Part shown: in pieces, positions 28,368 through 38,430 of the stretch
Layout of the letters: every line of letters starts with the position of its first letter
How positions within the stretch are numbered: position 1 is the stretch's first letter
Source: Hyphomicrobium sp.
GTDB taxonomy: Bacteria; Pseudomonadota; Alphaproteobacteria; Rhizobiales; Hyphomicrobiaceae
Reading direction: 5' to 3'
Assembly: GCA_019751875.1 (NCBI GenBank)
Contig: JAIEMV010000002.1
Location: forward strand, 310,001 to 374,000
Length of the DNA: 64,000 bases
The notes under the pieces: generated by a model
What the model saw: the letters and a program-made list of their open reading frames with translations, nothing else
Databases searched by the model: none
Told to the model about the DNA's origin: nothing
Position numbers and translations under genes: made by a program

Positions 28368-28500
28368 GGGGGCGTATGGGTCCTCGGGCAGCCGCGCGGA
28401 CGAGAAGTCTAAACGAAAACGCCGCGGCACGCCTCCTGAGAGAGACCTGCGCGCGGCGATAACGGGATCGGACCGGAGTTTGGCTCCGGACAGGATACTT

Positions 28501-28932
28501 TTAGCGGCCGCGTTCGCGCGGATTGGCCGGTCCGGTCCCCGAGGAGGACGGCTCGGAGGGCGTCATGCTCTCCAGACCGCGCAACAACTGCTCTTCTGTC
28601 AGCACATCAACCTGCGTATCGCTGGACTGGTCGTCCCGGCCAAGGATCGGCGCACGCCGCTCGATCGCAAGAACAGGCGCAGCTCCCGCTTCCGGCTCGT
28701 CGACTTCGACGTTCTTTTGAATGGAGTGGATCAGGCTCTCACGCATGTCGTCAGGCGGGATTGCCTGTTCGGCAATTTCGCGCAGCGCGATCACGGGGTT
28801 TTTGTCGTTTTCCTGATCGATGGTGACCGGGCTGCCGTTCGCGATGTTGCGCGCCCGATGCGCGGCGAGCAGGACCAGTTCGAACCGATTTTGAACTTTG
28901 TCGACACAATCTTCTACAGTGACGCGAGCCAT
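28501..28932 (-). CDS. rpoZ: RNA polymerase omega subunit
   Basis: A 143-residue omega subunit starting [28 protein letters not shown], with D-P..-type core [12 protein letters not shown]. Omega helps assemble beta-prime and forms one ppGpp-binding site, which suits its place directly upstream of rsh. The C-terminal 60 residues are an acidic, low-complexity extension common in Rhizobiales. Confidence 0.95.
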   Translation of the reverse strand: MARVTVEDCVDKVQNRFELVLLAAHRARNIANGSPVTIDQENDKNPVIALREIAEQAIPPDDMRESLIHSIQKNVEVDEPEAGAAPVLAIERRAPILGRDDQSSDTQVDVLTEEQLLRGLESMTPSEPSSSGTGPANPRERGR

Positions 28933-29384
28933 CCTATATCAGTCCTCAAACTCGGGGATTTCAGGGAACAAACGTCGGGTGGTGACGTTATTGCCGCAGG
29001 TAACTAGCTATGGATCGGAGCCCGTCCAGAAACCTGGAAATTATAAACAATGACGGGGCCGCGCAGAGCCTGCCGACCTATTATTGAAGTAGTGACACAG
29101 GACATCGAGCCTTGCAAGCGGTGCCATAAGGTACGCTGATAGGGCGCAGTCTAAGTCGTTATCATTGCTGTAATTTAATGCTTGGTTTGAAAGTGTAACT
29201 TGCCACGACAGCGCTACGGGACTAGGACTTTTGAAAATCAAGGGCCCGAGGCGTTAAGGGTCGGTAAGCCAAGCCCCGAAAATTTTATCGAACGGCGATC
29301 AGAATCGCTGGACACCTGCCGATCCATCGGCGAAACCAAGAAAACGATCAAGACTCGCGCACTGCGCGGTAGAGGCTGAAAAAC
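28933..29384. other. Divergent intergenic region between rpoZ and the NYN gene
   Basis: A 452-base gap, AT-richer than its flanks, between two divergent genes and so expected to hold both promoters. A minus-strand 66-residue frame at 29041-29241 has no recognisable features. I looked for a permuted tmRNA because smpB is nearby, but found no T-arm, CCA end or tag sequence. No RNA gene is claimed. Confidence 0.4.
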
Positions 29385-30041
29385 ATGCATTTTTACCAGA
29401 ATGAGCGAGTGGCATTATTCATTGATGGCGCCAATCTGTACGCGACGTCGAAAGCGCTCGGATTTGACATCGACTACAAGCGCTTGCTCACACATTTCCG
29501 CGGCAAATGCCATCTCGTCAGAGCCTTGTATTACACGGCCCTGGCCGAAGACCAGGAGTATTCGTCTATCCGTCCGTTGATTGATTGGCTCGATTACAAT
29601 GGGTACACGATGGTAACGAAGCCCACCCGCGAGTTTACAGACGCAAGCGGTCGAAGAAAAATCAAAGGAAACATGGATATAGAGCTTGCGGTGGACGCCA
29701 TGCGTCTTGCCGACAGCCTCGATCACGTTGTCCTTTTCTCCGGAGACGGCGACTTCCGTTCGCTTGTGAACGCTCTGCAGCAGCGCGGCAAGCGCGTCAG
29801 CGTGGTGTCCACCCTTCAGACGCAGCAGCCCATGGTTGCCGATGAACTTCGTCGCCAGTCTGATCAGTTTATCGACCTTGCGGATCTCGAAACTGTCATC
29901 GGTCGCGACCCTGGCACTCGGCCTGCACGCGAGCCACGCACGTATAGCGCCGGTCGTTCGCCCGCCGCTCCGGCCCCTGGCGGAGGTCTACGCACTCCGG
30001 CAAGTTTTCAAGACTACGATGTGTCTGAAGAAGAAGTCTGA
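29385..30041 (+). CDS. NYN-domain (LabA/DUF88-like) putative ribonuclease
   Basis: A 218-residue protein with a PIN-like NYN domain over residues 8-165. The conserved acidic positions are visible: F-I-D-G-A-N-L-Y, G-N-M-D-I-E-L-A-V-D-A-M and F-S-G-D-G-D-F. The C-terminal 45 residues are a Pro/Ala/Gly-rich tail. NYN proteins are metal-dependent RNases; this LabA-type branch is conserved beside rpoZ in Rhizobiales. Its precise RNA target is not known. Confidence 0.85.
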   Translation: MHFYQNERVALFIDGANLYATSKALGFDIDYKRLLTHFRGKCHLVRALYYTALAEDQEYSSIRPLIDWLDYNGYTMVTKPTREFTDASGRRKIKGNMDIELAVDAMRLADSLDHVVLFSGDGDFRSLVNALQQRGKRVSVVSTLQTQQPMVADELRRQSDQFIDLADLETVIGRDPGTRPAREPRTYSAGRSPAAPAPGGGLRTPASFQDYDVSEEEV

Positions 30042-30080
30042 ACTCTCTCCTTTTTGGCGCGGTCGTGCTAGTGGCCGCGC

Positions 30081-30758
30081 ATGCCCTCCACGTCTGCAAT
30101 CTCCGACGACGACTTGAACACACCACCGGAAGCTCCGCTGAACTGTCGGCGCTGTCCGCGTCTGGCTGCTTTCCGCGATCATTACCGGCAGCATGAACCC
30201 CACTGGTTCAATGCACCGGTCCCGTCCTTTGGACGAGACGACGCCCGTCTTCTCATTGTCGGCCTTGCGCCGGGCCTCAAGGGTGCCAATCGCACCGGGC
30301 GCCCGTTCACAGGCGATTACGCGGGCGAACTCCTCTACGCCACGCTTCTCACCTACGGCTTCGCCAAGGGAACCTATCGCGCTGACCCTGTCGATGGACT
30401 CGAACTCATCGATTGTATGATCACCAACGCCGTGCGATGCGTTCCGCCCGAGAACAAACCCTCGCCCGAAGAAATCACGAATTGCCGCCCGTTTTTCGCC
30501 GCCCGCTGCGCAGCCTTGCCAAGGTTGCGAGCTGTCCTCGCTCTCGGCCGTATCGCGCACGATCAGACCCTGACGGCCCTGAAAGTTCGCAAATCATCGT
30601 TCACTTTTGCCCACGGCGCCCGCCATGCGATTGGGCCAGACCTTTTGGTGTTCGATAGCTTCCACTGCTCTCGTTACAACACCAACACCGGCCGATTGAC
30701 CGCACCCATGTTCCACGCCGTCTTCGATGCCATCCGCACCGAACTCGACCGCACCTGA
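30081..30758 (+). CDS. Family 5 (UdgB-type) uracil-DNA glycosylase
   Basis: A 225-residue base-excision repair enzyme with an iron-sulfur cluster. Cluster cysteines are in L-N-C-R-R-C-P-R-L and in R-C-V-P-P followed by I-T-N-C-R-P. Motif A reads G-L-A-P-G-L-K-G-A-N-R-T-G-R-P-F-T-G-D, which lacks the usual polar catalytic residue of family 1, as family 5 does. Motif B is H-C-S-R-Y-N. It is 39 bases after the NYN gene and probably co-transcribed. Confidence 0.9.
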   Translation: MPSTSAISDDDLNTPPEAPLNCRRCPRLAAFRDHYRQHEPHWFNAPVPSFGRDDARLLIVGLAPGLKGANRTGRPFTGDYAGELLYATLLTYGFAKGTYRADPVDGLELIDCMITNAVRCVPPENKPSPEEITNCRPFFAARCAALPRLRAVLALGRIAHDQTLTALKVRKSSFTFAHGARHAIGPDLLVFDSFHCSRYNTNTGRLTAPMFHAVFDAIRTELDRT

Positions 30759-30835
30759 ATTTGATCTATGCCAGATCGTGTGCAGATCGGATTAGGCATG
30801 CTACGCTAGCCTATGCCGTGGCGAAGGAGCCGTGC

Positions 30836-31273
30836 ATGAAACAACGTGAATCTTACGAGCCGGTCACCGATTTCGGCATTGCGCCGGAGAAGGTTGGCCA
30901 CGTCATCGTCAAGGCGCGCGAGTACGGCGCGAAAGTCGGCGCCTGGAACGACACGACCGACGAGGGCGACGCGGAAGAAGACCCCAGTGCCATTCTCGAG
31001 GACTTCGCCGACGACCCAACGAGCGAAGAACTGGCCGGCTTCATTGGCGCCTTGAACGACGACGAACAGGCAGCCCTCGTGGCACTCGCATGGGTTGGCC
31101 GCGGCACGTTCGAAGCCGAAGAGTTCGCCGAGGCGATGGAAACCGCGCGCTCCGAGCGCGCCAATGCCACATCGAAGTACCTGCTCGGAATGCCGCTGCT
31201 CGCCGACTATCTGGAGGAGGGCCTGGAAAAGCTCGGCTACTCCGCAGAAGAAATCGTCGGCGACATCATGTGA
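30836..31273 (+). CDS. DUF3775-like conserved acidic protein
   Basis: A 145-residue, strongly acidic protein. The ATG at 30836 follows AAGGAG by seven bases and is preferred over the upstream start at 30761. The body resembles DUF3775: L-A-G-F-I-G-A-L-N-D-D-E-Q-A-A-L-V-A-L-A-W-V-G-R-G, then L-L-G-M-P-L-L-A-D-Y-L-E-E-G-L. The family is common in Alphaproteobacteria and has no assigned function. Confidence 0.75.
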   Translation: MKQRESYEPVTDFGIAPEKVGHVIVKAREYGAKVGAWNDTTDEGDAEEDPSAILEDFADDPTSEELAGFIGALNDDEQAALVALAWVGRGTFEAEEFAEAMETARSERANATSKYLLGMPLLADYLEEGLEKLGYSAEEIVGDIM

Positions 31274-31285
31274 TCACCCGAGCCG

Positions 31286-31825
31286 TCACAGCATCGCCAG
31301 CAGATCCGCTGCATGCCTGTCCGGCGCACACACCGGATAGAACGCGCGCACGATCAGACCCTCTCGGCACATCAGCGTCAAGCGCTTCAGATACGCGACC
31401 CCGCCCGTCTGGAAGCGCGGCAACTGCAGCGCGTCGGCCACTTTAAGTTCCGAATCGCTCATCAGCGGATATGTGAGCCCGATCCGCGCTGCGAACTCGC
31501 GCTGCCACTCGCGGGACTGCGTGCTGAGCCCCACAATCTGAATCCCGCGCGCCTTGTACTGGTCGATCAACGCCTCGAACCCCTGCGCCTCGGGTGTCGA
31601 CCCATGCGCGCCGGGGATTTTGTCCCAGTCCGGCGGGTTGGCGTGCCCCGGACGTCCGGTCCACGGATACACGAAAATAATACTGAGCCCGCTGATCCTG
31701 GCCGGCGACAGCCGATCCCCGGTGGTGGTAGGCAACTCAATATCCGGCAACGGCACGCCCGCTACCAGATGCGCAGCGGCGCCATCGTCTTTCGGAGCGG
31801 GATACGGGCTTTCGGTCACGGCCAT
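31286..31825 (-). CDS. Peroxiredoxin-fold protein lacking the catalytic cysteines
   Basis: A 179-residue redoxin/AhpC-TSA-fold protein: Y-P-W-T-G-R-P-G-H, W-D-K-I-P-G-A-H-G, V-G-L-S-T-Q and Y-P-L-M-S-D-S-E-L. In the homologues I know this loop reads P-G-A-R-G-C-T-P-x-x-C with peroxidatic and resolving cysteines. Here it is P-G-A-H-G-S-T-P-E-A-Q, with Ser (TCG) at residue 76 and no nearby Cys. Two remaining cysteines lie near the C-terminus. Peroxidase activity by the normal route is therefore doubtful. It is 4 bases downstream of smpB. Confidence 0.8.
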   Translation of the reverse strand: MAVTESPYPAPKDDGAAAHLVAGVPLPDIELPTTTGDRLSPARISGLSIIFVYPWTGRPGHANPPDWDKIPGAHGSTPEAQGFEALIDQYKARGIQIVGLSTQSREWQREFAARIGLTYPLMSDSELKVADALQLPRFQTGGVAYLKRLTLMCREGLIVRAFYPVCAPDRHAADLLAML

Positions 31826-31829
31826 CAGC

Positions 31830-32306
31830 TCAGCCCTTCTCGCGCATGATCCGCGCTTTCTGCCGCTGCCAGTCGCGCTTGGCCGCGTCCTGACGCTTAT
31901 CGGTGAGCTTTTTGCCCTCTGCCAACGCCAGCTTCAGTTTCGCAATACCCTTGGCATTGAAGTACATCTCCACGGGCACGATGGTCATGCCCTTGCGCTC
32001 CACGGCTTGAAACAGCTTCGCCATCTCGGCTTTGTGCAACAACAAACGCCTCTTGCGCCGCGGCTCATGCTGGAAGAAGCGCCCAGCCTGACTGTACTCC
32101 GGAATATACGAGTTGATCAGGTAGAGCCCGTCATCCTCGAACGAGGCATAGCTCTCGGCAATATTCGCCTGCCCCTTGCGCAACGACTTCACTTCGGTGC
32201 CGGTCAGCATAAGGCCGGCCTCCCAGGTGTCGGTGAGAAAGAATTCGTGCCGGGCCCGCCGGTTTTCGGCGACGAGCTTGCGCGCGTCATCCTTGGCAGC
32301 GGCCAT
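31830..32306 (-). CDS. smpB: SsrA-binding protein SmpB
   Basis: A 158-residue tmRNA-binding protein for trans-translation. [23 protein letters not shown], the I-P-E-Y segment, and the basic C-terminal tail [13 protein letters not shown] are all typical. It lies between dapA and the peroxiredoxin-like gene on the same strand. The tmRNA gene itself was not found in the window. Confidence 0.96.
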   Translation of the reverse strand: MAAAKDDARKLVAENRRARHEFFLTDTWEAGLMLTGTEVKSLRKGQANIAESYASFEDDGLYLINSYIPEYSQAGRFFQHEPRRKRRLLLHKAEMAKLFQAVERKGMTIVPVEMYFNAKGIAKLKLALAEGKKLTDKRQDAAKRDWQRQKARIMREKG

Positions 32307-32354
32307 AACTCGTCATCCTCGCTGGTATTCGTGCGCCTGGCGTTGCAACAGATT

Positions 32355-33245
32355 TCACTCGGCAGCGACCGCGGTCAGGAGCCCTGCCTTCGCCATCGCA
32401 TCATCGACGATCTTGCGCGCACCGTCGGTCAGCGGAACCATCGGCAGCCGCATTTCCTCTGTGCATAGCCCGAGTCGCGACGCCGCATACTTCACCGGTC
32501 CAGGATTGGTCTCACAGAACATGGCATCATGCAGCGGCATCAGACGATCCTGGAGCGCGAGCGCCATCTTGAAGTCACCGCGCATGCATGCGTTCTGAAA
32601 CTCGGCGCACAGCCGCGGCGCGATGTTCGCGACGACTGAGATACATCCATGCCCCCCATGGGCCATAAACGCCAGCGCCGTCGCATCCTCGCCTGAGAAC
32701 TGCAGGAATTCCGCACCCATCGCCGCCCGCTGCTGCGAGACGCGCGCCAGATTGGCCGTCGCATCCTTGACGCCTGCAATGTTCTTCAACTCGTACAGCC
32801 GCGCCATAGTTGCCACGGACATGTCGACGATCGACCGCGGCGGAATATTGTAGATGAAGATGGGAATATTGACGGCGTCGTTGATCGCCTTGAAGTGCTG
32901 GTAGAGCCCCTCTTGGGTCGGCTTGTTGTAGTAAGGCGTCACAATCAAAAGCCCCGACGCGCCGGCCTGCTCGGCAAATGTGGAGAGTTCGATCGCCTCC
33001 TCCGTCGAATTCGAGCCCGTGCCGGCCATCACGGGCACACGCCCGCGCGCCGCCTCGATCGTGATCTCGATCACCCGCTTGTGCTCATCGTAATCGAGCG
33101 TCGGACTTTCGCCGGTCGTCCCCGTGGGAACGAGGCCGTGGGTCCCCTCCGTAATCTGCCAGTCGACGAAGCGCGCCAGCGCGTCCTCGTCGAGCTTGCC
33201 GTTCCTGAACGGCGTAATGAGCGCGGTCAGCGACCCCTTGAACAT
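32355..33245 (-). CDS. dapA: 4-hydroxy-tetrahydrodipicolinate synthase
   Basis: A 296-residue class I aldolase-fold enzyme that condenses pyruvate with aspartate semialdehyde in the lysine/DAP pathway. The Schiff-base lysine is K160 in [17 protein letters not shown] and the catalytic Y132 in F-I-Y-N-I-P-P-R are present. It precedes smpB, as in many Rhizobiales. Confidence 0.96.
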   Translation of the reverse strand: MFKGSLTALITPFRNGKLDEDALARFVDWQITEGTHGLVPTGTTGESPTLDYDEHKRVIEITIEAARGRVPVMAGTGSNSTEEAIELSTFAEQAGASGLLIVTPYYNKPTQEGLYQHFKAINDAVNIPIFIYNIPPRSIVDMSVATMARLYELKNIAGVKDATANLARVSQQRAAMGAEFLQFSGEDATALAFMAHGGHGCISVVANIAPRLCAEFQNACMRGDFKMALALQDRLMPLHDAMFCETNPGPVKYAASRLGLCTEEMRLPMVPLTDGARKIVDDAMAKAGLLTAVAAE

Positions 33246-33509
33246 GCCTTCACCCTGTCGTGCGTCGCATCCAAGTGCTTGCTTGGATGATCATTTCTGG
33301 AAAAGTTCCACGTGACGGAAACGATCGCCGGCGCCCTCCTTCGCCTTGAAGTGGGCCAACCCGATTGTTACGTTCCCTGACACGAAGAACGGCGGCGCAG
33401 CGAAGGCCGCTCGATCGAATGGCCGCGACATTAGGCGGTCGGGAGGACCACCGCAAGGCGACAGGAACGGCGGCCCGGCACAATCGGCTCGCATGAGAAA
33501 GGTCCCGCA

Positions 33510-35744
33510 TTGCCAGTCCGAAACAAAGCCCTGAAGCCGTTTGCATTCATGGGTTGCACAGCCCTTGTGGCCGCGCTGCTGCCTTCGACAACCGGACGGA
33601 CGGACCCCGCCGCCGCACCGGCGCAAACCGCGGCGATCGAGCGCCCGTTGCTGCCGAGCCCGCATAAGCCCGATTCCGCGGAGGCGGCCCATACCGCCCG
33701 CTACGACAAAGCGATTGCGCCGCTGCTGGCAACCAAGATTTCCGACGAAGACGCCACCGCCCTGCGCGATGCCATGAAAGCGTATGCCTCCGGCAAGCCC
33801 GAAGATGGCGACCAGCATCGAACGCGCATCACCAACCCCGTTGCTGCCAAACTGGCGACATGGCACCGCCTGCGCAGCGGCTTTGGCTCGGCTGCCGACT
33901 ATCGTGCTTTCCTCGACGCAAACCCCGCCTGGCCCGAGCGCCGTCTCCTCACCCAGCGCTATGAGGAAACCCTGTTTGTCGGCGGCGGCAACGCCGCCGA
34001 GATTCGCGCAGCCTTTGCCAAAGGCGGTCCGGACCACGGCGCCGGATTTGCAGCGCTGGCCTCCACCTATCTCGCCGAGGGCAAAACCGAAGAGGCCCGC
34101 AAATACGCTATCAAAGCTTGGCGGGATATGACGCTTGCCGCGAAGTTTGAAGCTGGCTTTCTCGCCCGCTTCGGTTCGTTGCTGACGCTGTCAGATCATA
34201 AAGCTCGTCTGGACCGTCTCATTATTGATGACGTCCGCTGGAAAGACGATCGCAACAGCCGCGCCGCAATCGCCAAACGCGTCATCGCGCTACTGCCGGA
34301 AGTCGAGCGCAAACGCGCGGAAGCGCGCCTTGCCGTTTTCATGCAGCAGAAGGGCGCGCTCACGCTCATCCAAAAAGCCCCGGCGAGCGATACCGCGGAC
34401 TGGGGATTTACTTTCCACAAGATCCAGGCCCTGCGGCGTGCAGACAAGATCGACGAAGCCGCGAGGATCATGCTGACGGTTCCAACGACACCCGGCGCCG
34501 TCAACAACAACGACGAATGGTGGATCGAACGGCGCACACTCGCCTACGCATCGCTGCGCAAAGGCAAGCCTAAACTCGCCTACGAGATCGTCAGCGAGGC
34601 GGGTGCGCTCACCGTCAATCCGCTCAAGGACCAGTCCTTCATGGCGGGTTGGATTGCCTTGCGCTACCTGAAGGATCCCGCCAAAGCCGCGCAGCATTTT
34701 GCGACCATGCAGAAGGCGGCAGACGGTCCGCTGAGCCGCGCGAAAGCCAACTATTGGGTCGGCCGAACGGCGGAAGCCTTGAAGGACAAGCCCGCGGCTC
34801 TGGCGGCCTACACGGAAGCCACCCGCGACCGGGATACCTTTCACGCACTTCTTGCACTCCAGAAAATCGATCCTGGCGCAACGAGTTTCCCCATCACGCC
34901 ACCGGCAGCACCTACGGCCGACGAAATCGACAAGCTGAGCAACCTTGATGCCGCAAAAGCTGTCGTTATAGCCACCAAGGCCAAGCTCGATCGCTCGATC
35001 AGCCGGGTCTTCTTGGTGCAGCTGCGGTATCATTTGAAGAGCGAGGCCGAACTCGCGATGATCGCACACCTTGCCGAAGCCATCGGCGATACGCAGTCCG
35101 CCGTTCGTATCGGCAAGACCGGCATCGCCGACCGCAAAAACCTCTTCTATTATGCCTATCCCGTCCACCCGTTCCCGGCCTATTCGCCGCTGCGAAAACC
35201 CCCGGAAACCGCATTCCTGCTGGGCATCGCCCGCCAGGAAACGGAATTCAACACCCTCACCGTCTCAGGTGCGGGCGCCAAGGGATTGCTTCAGGTTATG
35301 ACTGTGACGGCGCAACACGTCTGCCGCGACTACAAGATCAAATGCGATATCAAACGTCTTCTGTCCGACCCCGCCTACAACACGATGATGGGCTCGGCTT
35401 ACATCGGCGACCGCATGCAGGATTTCACCGGCTCCTACATCCTCACAATGGCCGGCTACAACGCGGGTCCCGGGCGCGCCCGCCAATGGATCCGCGAGTT
35501 CGGCGATCCGCGCGACCCTTCAGTTGATCCCATCGACTGGATCGAGCGCATCCCGATCCAGGAAACGCGCGAGTACGTTGCCAAGGTTCTGGCGAACGTG
35601 CAGGTGTATCGGGCACGACTCGGCGAATCAGACATGGCGGTGCGTATAGACAAGGATCTGATGCGCGCGCGCGTTGCCGGAAGTGCCATTCCGCCACCGG
35701 CCGTCCGGCCGGATGAACGGGACGAGGCTGCGTCCGACGGCTGA
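33510..35744 (+). CDS. Soluble lytic murein transglycosylase (Slt70-like)
   Basis: A 744-residue periplasmic muramidase with a signal peptide in the first 25-35 residues, a long alpha-helical superhelix of tetratricopeptide-like hairpins, and a C-terminal goose-lysozyme-like SLT domain. The catalytic Glu is E577 in A-R-Q-E-T-E-F. S-G-A-G-A-K-G-L-L-Q-V-M and M-A-G-Y-N-A-G-P-G-R-A follow. Translation appears to begin at a TTG (33510) with AAAGG eight bases upstream; an ATG at 33549 is a weaker choice. It is divergent from dapA across 264 bases. Confidence 0.92.
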   Translation: MPVRNKALKPFAFMGCTALVAALLPSTTGRTDPAAAPAQTAAIERPLLPSPHKPDSAEAAHTARYDKAIAPLLATKISDEDATALRDAMKAYASGKPEDGDQHRTRITNPVAAKLATWHRLRSGFGSAADYRAFLDANPAWPERRLLTQRYEETLFVGGGNAAEIRAAFAKGGPDHGAGFAALASTYLAEGKTEEARKYAIKAWRDMTLAAKFEAGFLARFGSLLTLSDHKARLDRLIIDDVRWKDDRNSRAAIAKRVIALLPEVERKRAEARLAVFMQQKGALTLIQKAPASDTADWGFTFHKIQALRRADKIDEAARIMLTVPTTPGAVNNNDEWWIERRTLAYASLRKGKPKLAYEIVSEAGALTVNPLKDQSFMAGWIALRYLKDPAKAAQHFATMQKAADGPLSRAKANYWVGRTAEALKDKPAALAAYTEATRDRDTFHALLALQKIDPGATSFPITPPAAPTADEIDKLSNLDAAKAVVIATKAKLDRSISRVFLVQLRYHLKSEAELAMIAHLAEAIGDTQSAVRIGKTGIADRKNLFYYAYPVHPFPAYSPLRKPPETAFLLGIARQETEFNTLTVSGAGAKGLLQVMTVTAQHVCRDYKIKCDIKRLLSDPAYNTMMGSAYIGDRMQDFTGSYILTMAGYNAGPGRARQWIREFGDPRDPSVDPIDWIERIPIQETREYVAKVLANVQVYRARLGESDMAVRIDKDLMRARVAGSAIPPPAVRPDERDEAASDG

Positions 35745-35784
35745 TCGGGCCGTAACGAATGAAATTGGGATGGGGGCTTCCATA

Positions 35785-36687
35785 ATGACGACAGCGCCGC
35801 AGCGCTTTGAAGATCTCACGTTCATACAGCGCACCGGCCTGAAACTCTACGCCCGTCGGTATCGGGCCCGCCATGCGTCACCCCAATCCGCGCGCAAGCC
35901 CCTCCGTCCCGTCCTCTGCCTGGCTGGCTTGACGCGCAACAGCCGCGACTTTCACGAAATCGCGCTCGACCTGTCCTCCGGCGATCGCGCCCGCGATGTT
36001 TACACACTTGATTCCCGCGGTCGCGGGCTGTCGGATTACGACAAAGACTGGCGCAACTACACGGTCCCCTGCGAAATGCAGGACGCGCTCGACTTCATGA
36101 TCGCGCGCAGCCTCGAAGGCGCGGCCATCCTCGGCACCTCGCGCGGTGGACTGATCGCCATGGTGATGGCGGCGGCCCAACCCGGCTTCCTCGGCCCCGT
36201 CATCCTCAACGACATCGGTCCGGTGATCGAACGCGATGGCCTGTCCCGCATCGCATCGTACGTCGGCCGCACCCCGCTTCCACGGGACTGGAAGGAAGCC
36301 GCGGCGATGGTGCGCGATATGAACAAGAACCAGTTCACCGCTGTCGGCGAAGAAGAGTGGGAGCCGATCGCCCGCCAACTGTTCAATGAGCAAAAGGGCC
36401 GACCCGCGCCCGGCTACGATGCGAAACTTGGCCAGGCCTTCTCATCAATCGACGGCCCGATCCCGCCGCTCTGGGCTCAGTTCGAAGCCCTGAAGCGTCT
36501 GCCCGTCATGGTCATTCGCGGCATCAACTCCGATCTGCTGTCGGAAGCAACAGTGGACACGATGCGACAGCGCCACCCCGATCTCACGGAACTGGCAATT
36601 GCGGGACAGGGTCACGCACCGTGGCTGCGCGACAAGGCCTCGATGATGGAAATCCGCCGCTTTCTGGAACGCACCGACACTGCGTGA
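35785..36687 (+). CDS. Alpha/beta hydrolase
   Basis: A 300-residue alpha/beta-hydrolase-fold protein. The nucleophile elbow is G-T-S-R-G-G, the acid lies in the region after R-G-I-N-S-D, and the base histidine is in G-Q-G-H-A-P. The ATG at 35785 has a G-rich stretch 8-10 bases upstream; an ATG at 35770 is also possible. It follows the transglycosylase by 40 bases, perhaps in one transcript. The substrate cannot be inferred. Confidence 0.85.
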   Translation: MTTAPQRFEDLTFIQRTGLKLYARRYRARHASPQSARKPLRPVLCLAGLTRNSRDFHEIALDLSSGDRARDVYTLDSRGRGLSDYDKDWRNYTVPCEMQDALDFMIARSLEGAAILGTSRGGLIAMVMAAAQPGFLGPVILNDIGPVIERDGLSRIASYVGRTPLPRDWKEAAAMVRDMNKNQFTAVGEEEWEPIARQLFNEQKGRPAPGYDAKLGQAFSSIDGPIPPLWAQFEALKRLPVMVIRGINSDLLSEATVDTMRQRHPDLTELAIAGQGHAPWLRDKASMMEIRRFLERTDTA

Positions 36688-36708
36688 TCGCAAGCGATTG
36701 GACGCCCG

Positions 36709-38385
36709 TCAGGCGTCCTTGCTCGTCTCCACCTCACCGCGATCGACACGGCGCGAGAACTCCGTCTGGCCTCCCGACGCCAGAATGCGCGCCTGCTCGA
36801 TCCAGTTCTCGCGCTCGATCCTGCCCTTGAAGTCGAGTTGCGAACTCACGCTGTCGATATCGGCCTTCGTCCAATTTGCGATCTGCTCGTATGATGTGAT
36901 GCCGAGCGCATTAAGCCGCTTCTCGATGAGAACACCGATGCCACGAATGCGCTTCAGATCGTCGATACGCCCGCTCGGCGCAGAACCATCTCCACGCAGC
37001 GCCTGCGATCGGACCGATCGCAGGCCCGCCATATCAGGGCGCGATACCGGCTCCGAAGATTTTTGGAGTTTGTTTTCACGGATTGCGTCCGCCAGCCGAA
37101 CCGGACGCGGCTCCGTTGCATCGCCCGCATACCGCGCGAGCACGCGCGCCTGCTCGATCCAGTTATCGAGCCCCACGCGGCCCGGGCGCCCGATCGCGCT
37201 CTCAATGCGTTCGACATCCGCCGAAGTCCACTTCGCGATCTCGGAGTATCGCGTGTACCCCAATCCGAGGAGCACCTTTTCGGTGTCGGCATCGACGCCG
37301 ATGATCCGCGTGAAGCGATCGGGACCCGCACTCTTCTGCGCCGTGGCATTGGCCGCAGCACTCGCCGCCGCCGCCGCCATTCCGACCGCCGAGGTCGTCG
37401 CCGCGACGCGCTGACGGCGCGAGTAATCCGTGTCGGCGCCGCGCGCGAGGATTTGCGCCTGCTCGATCCAGTTTTCCTGTTCGATACGGCCAAGAAGTCC
37501 GAGCGTCTGGCTGATGCGGGCTACATCCCCCGCGGACCATGAGGCGATATCGCTGAATCGGTACACGCCCAGCGCGTTGAGACGCTCCTCAAGTGGCCTT
37601 TCAATCCCGCGGATGCGTTTTAGGTCCTCAGGTGGCAGCGCCGGTTCAGCTGGTACTGGCGCAACTTCTAACTCTGCAGCGGCCCGAGCATCCACGACGG
37701 GCTCAGCCTCAGTCATGACCACCGGATCTGGGATCGCGGCCCGTTCGGGTTCCGGTCCGGGTTCAGGTTCCGGTTCTATCTCCGCCGCCTTGGCAGCAGC
37801 GGCAGCATCTGCGGCCGCCATGGCACGTGCCGCGGCAGCCGCGGCGGCAACAGCCGCATAACTGGCCATCTGAGCCGCGCCGCTCATCGGCGGAGGCGGC
37901 GGGGGAGGAGGCGGAGACAGCGGTTCCGGTTCGGCGACGGCCGGTGTCGGCGGCGGCTCAACAGCGGCAGGCTCGTGGTCAGGCTCAGGAACCGGTTCAG
38001 GCTCGGACACAGCCTCGACAATCGGCTCTGGGAGCGGCTTCGGCTTCGGTTCCGGCTGCGGCGGCGCCACAGGTGCCCTTTTGATCTCGATCTCTGCTGT
38101 CCCGGCATCCCGCGCGACCGGCTGCTGTACCGGACGAGGACGCACCTCCACGACAGGCTCCGCCAGCGTCCCGACCGGCTGCGGCGAGAACGGCTTACCC
38201 GTGAGTGCCGTCTCGAAGCGCGTCGTTTCCAGCGGCTGCTGCGCGCGCGTCGTTGCTTCGACAGGCACAGCCACGGGAACCATCTTCGGTTCATGCAACG
38301 CGCGGCGGAGAATGCATCCCACCATGCATCCGGCGAGATAGGCCGAAAGCAGCAACAGGAAGATCTGCAGGGCGAGCGTAATCAT
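36709..38385 (-). CDS. Membrane-anchored protein with three helix-hairpin-helix repeats
   Basis: A 558-residue protein with an N-terminal transmembrane helix (L-A-L-Q-I-F-L-L-L-L-S-A-Y-L-A-G) and a long Pro/Glu/Ala-rich linker to about residue 245. Three copies of one 70-residue domain follow at about 250-320, 352-421 and 472-545. Each has the pattern R-I-x-G-I/V, L-x-x-L-G, I-A-x-W, G-R-I/V-x-x-x-N-W-I-E-Q-A. This HHH-like (DUF4332-type) domain is also fused to NuoE in Rhizobiales. GTG at 38391 is an alternative start; AAGGAG lies upstream. It forms a unit with the next two genes upstream. Confidence 0.8.
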   Translation of the reverse strand: MITLALQIFLLLLSAYLAGCMVGCILRRALHEPKMVPVAVPVEATTRAQQPLETTRFETALTGKPFSPQPVGTLAEPVVEVRPRPVQQPVARDAGTAEIEIKRAPVAPPQPEPKPKPLPEPIVEAVSEPEPVPEPDHEPAAVEPPPTPAVAEPEPLSPPPPPPPPPMSGAAQMASYAAVAAAAAAARAMAAADAAAAAKAAEIEPEPEPGPEPERAAIPDPVVMTEAEPVVDARAAAELEVAPVPAEPALPPEDLKRIRGIERPLEERLNALGVYRFSDIASWSAGDVARISQTLGLLGRIEQENWIEQAQILARGADTDYSRRQRVAATTSAVGMAAAAASAAANATAQKSAGPDRFTRIIGVDADTEKVLLGLGYTRYSEIAKWTSADVERIESAIGRPGRVGLDNWIEQARVLARYAGDATEPRPVRLADAIRENKLQKSSEPVSRPDMAGLRSVRSQALRGDGSAPSGRIDDLKRIRGIGVLIEKRLNALGITSYEQIANWTKADIDSVSSQLDFKGRIERENWIEQARILASGGQTEFSRRVDRGEVETSKDA

Positions 38386-38430
38386 GGACACCTAACTCCT
38401 TCGCACTCGACGGCAAACGGCAGCACGCCG

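Noticed and set aside
28933-29384. Possible tmRNA gene near smpB
   Set aside because: A minus-strand S-N-D-N-D stretch is suggestive of a tag start, but it lacks the Ala resume codon, a short tag with stop, a T-arm and a CCA end.
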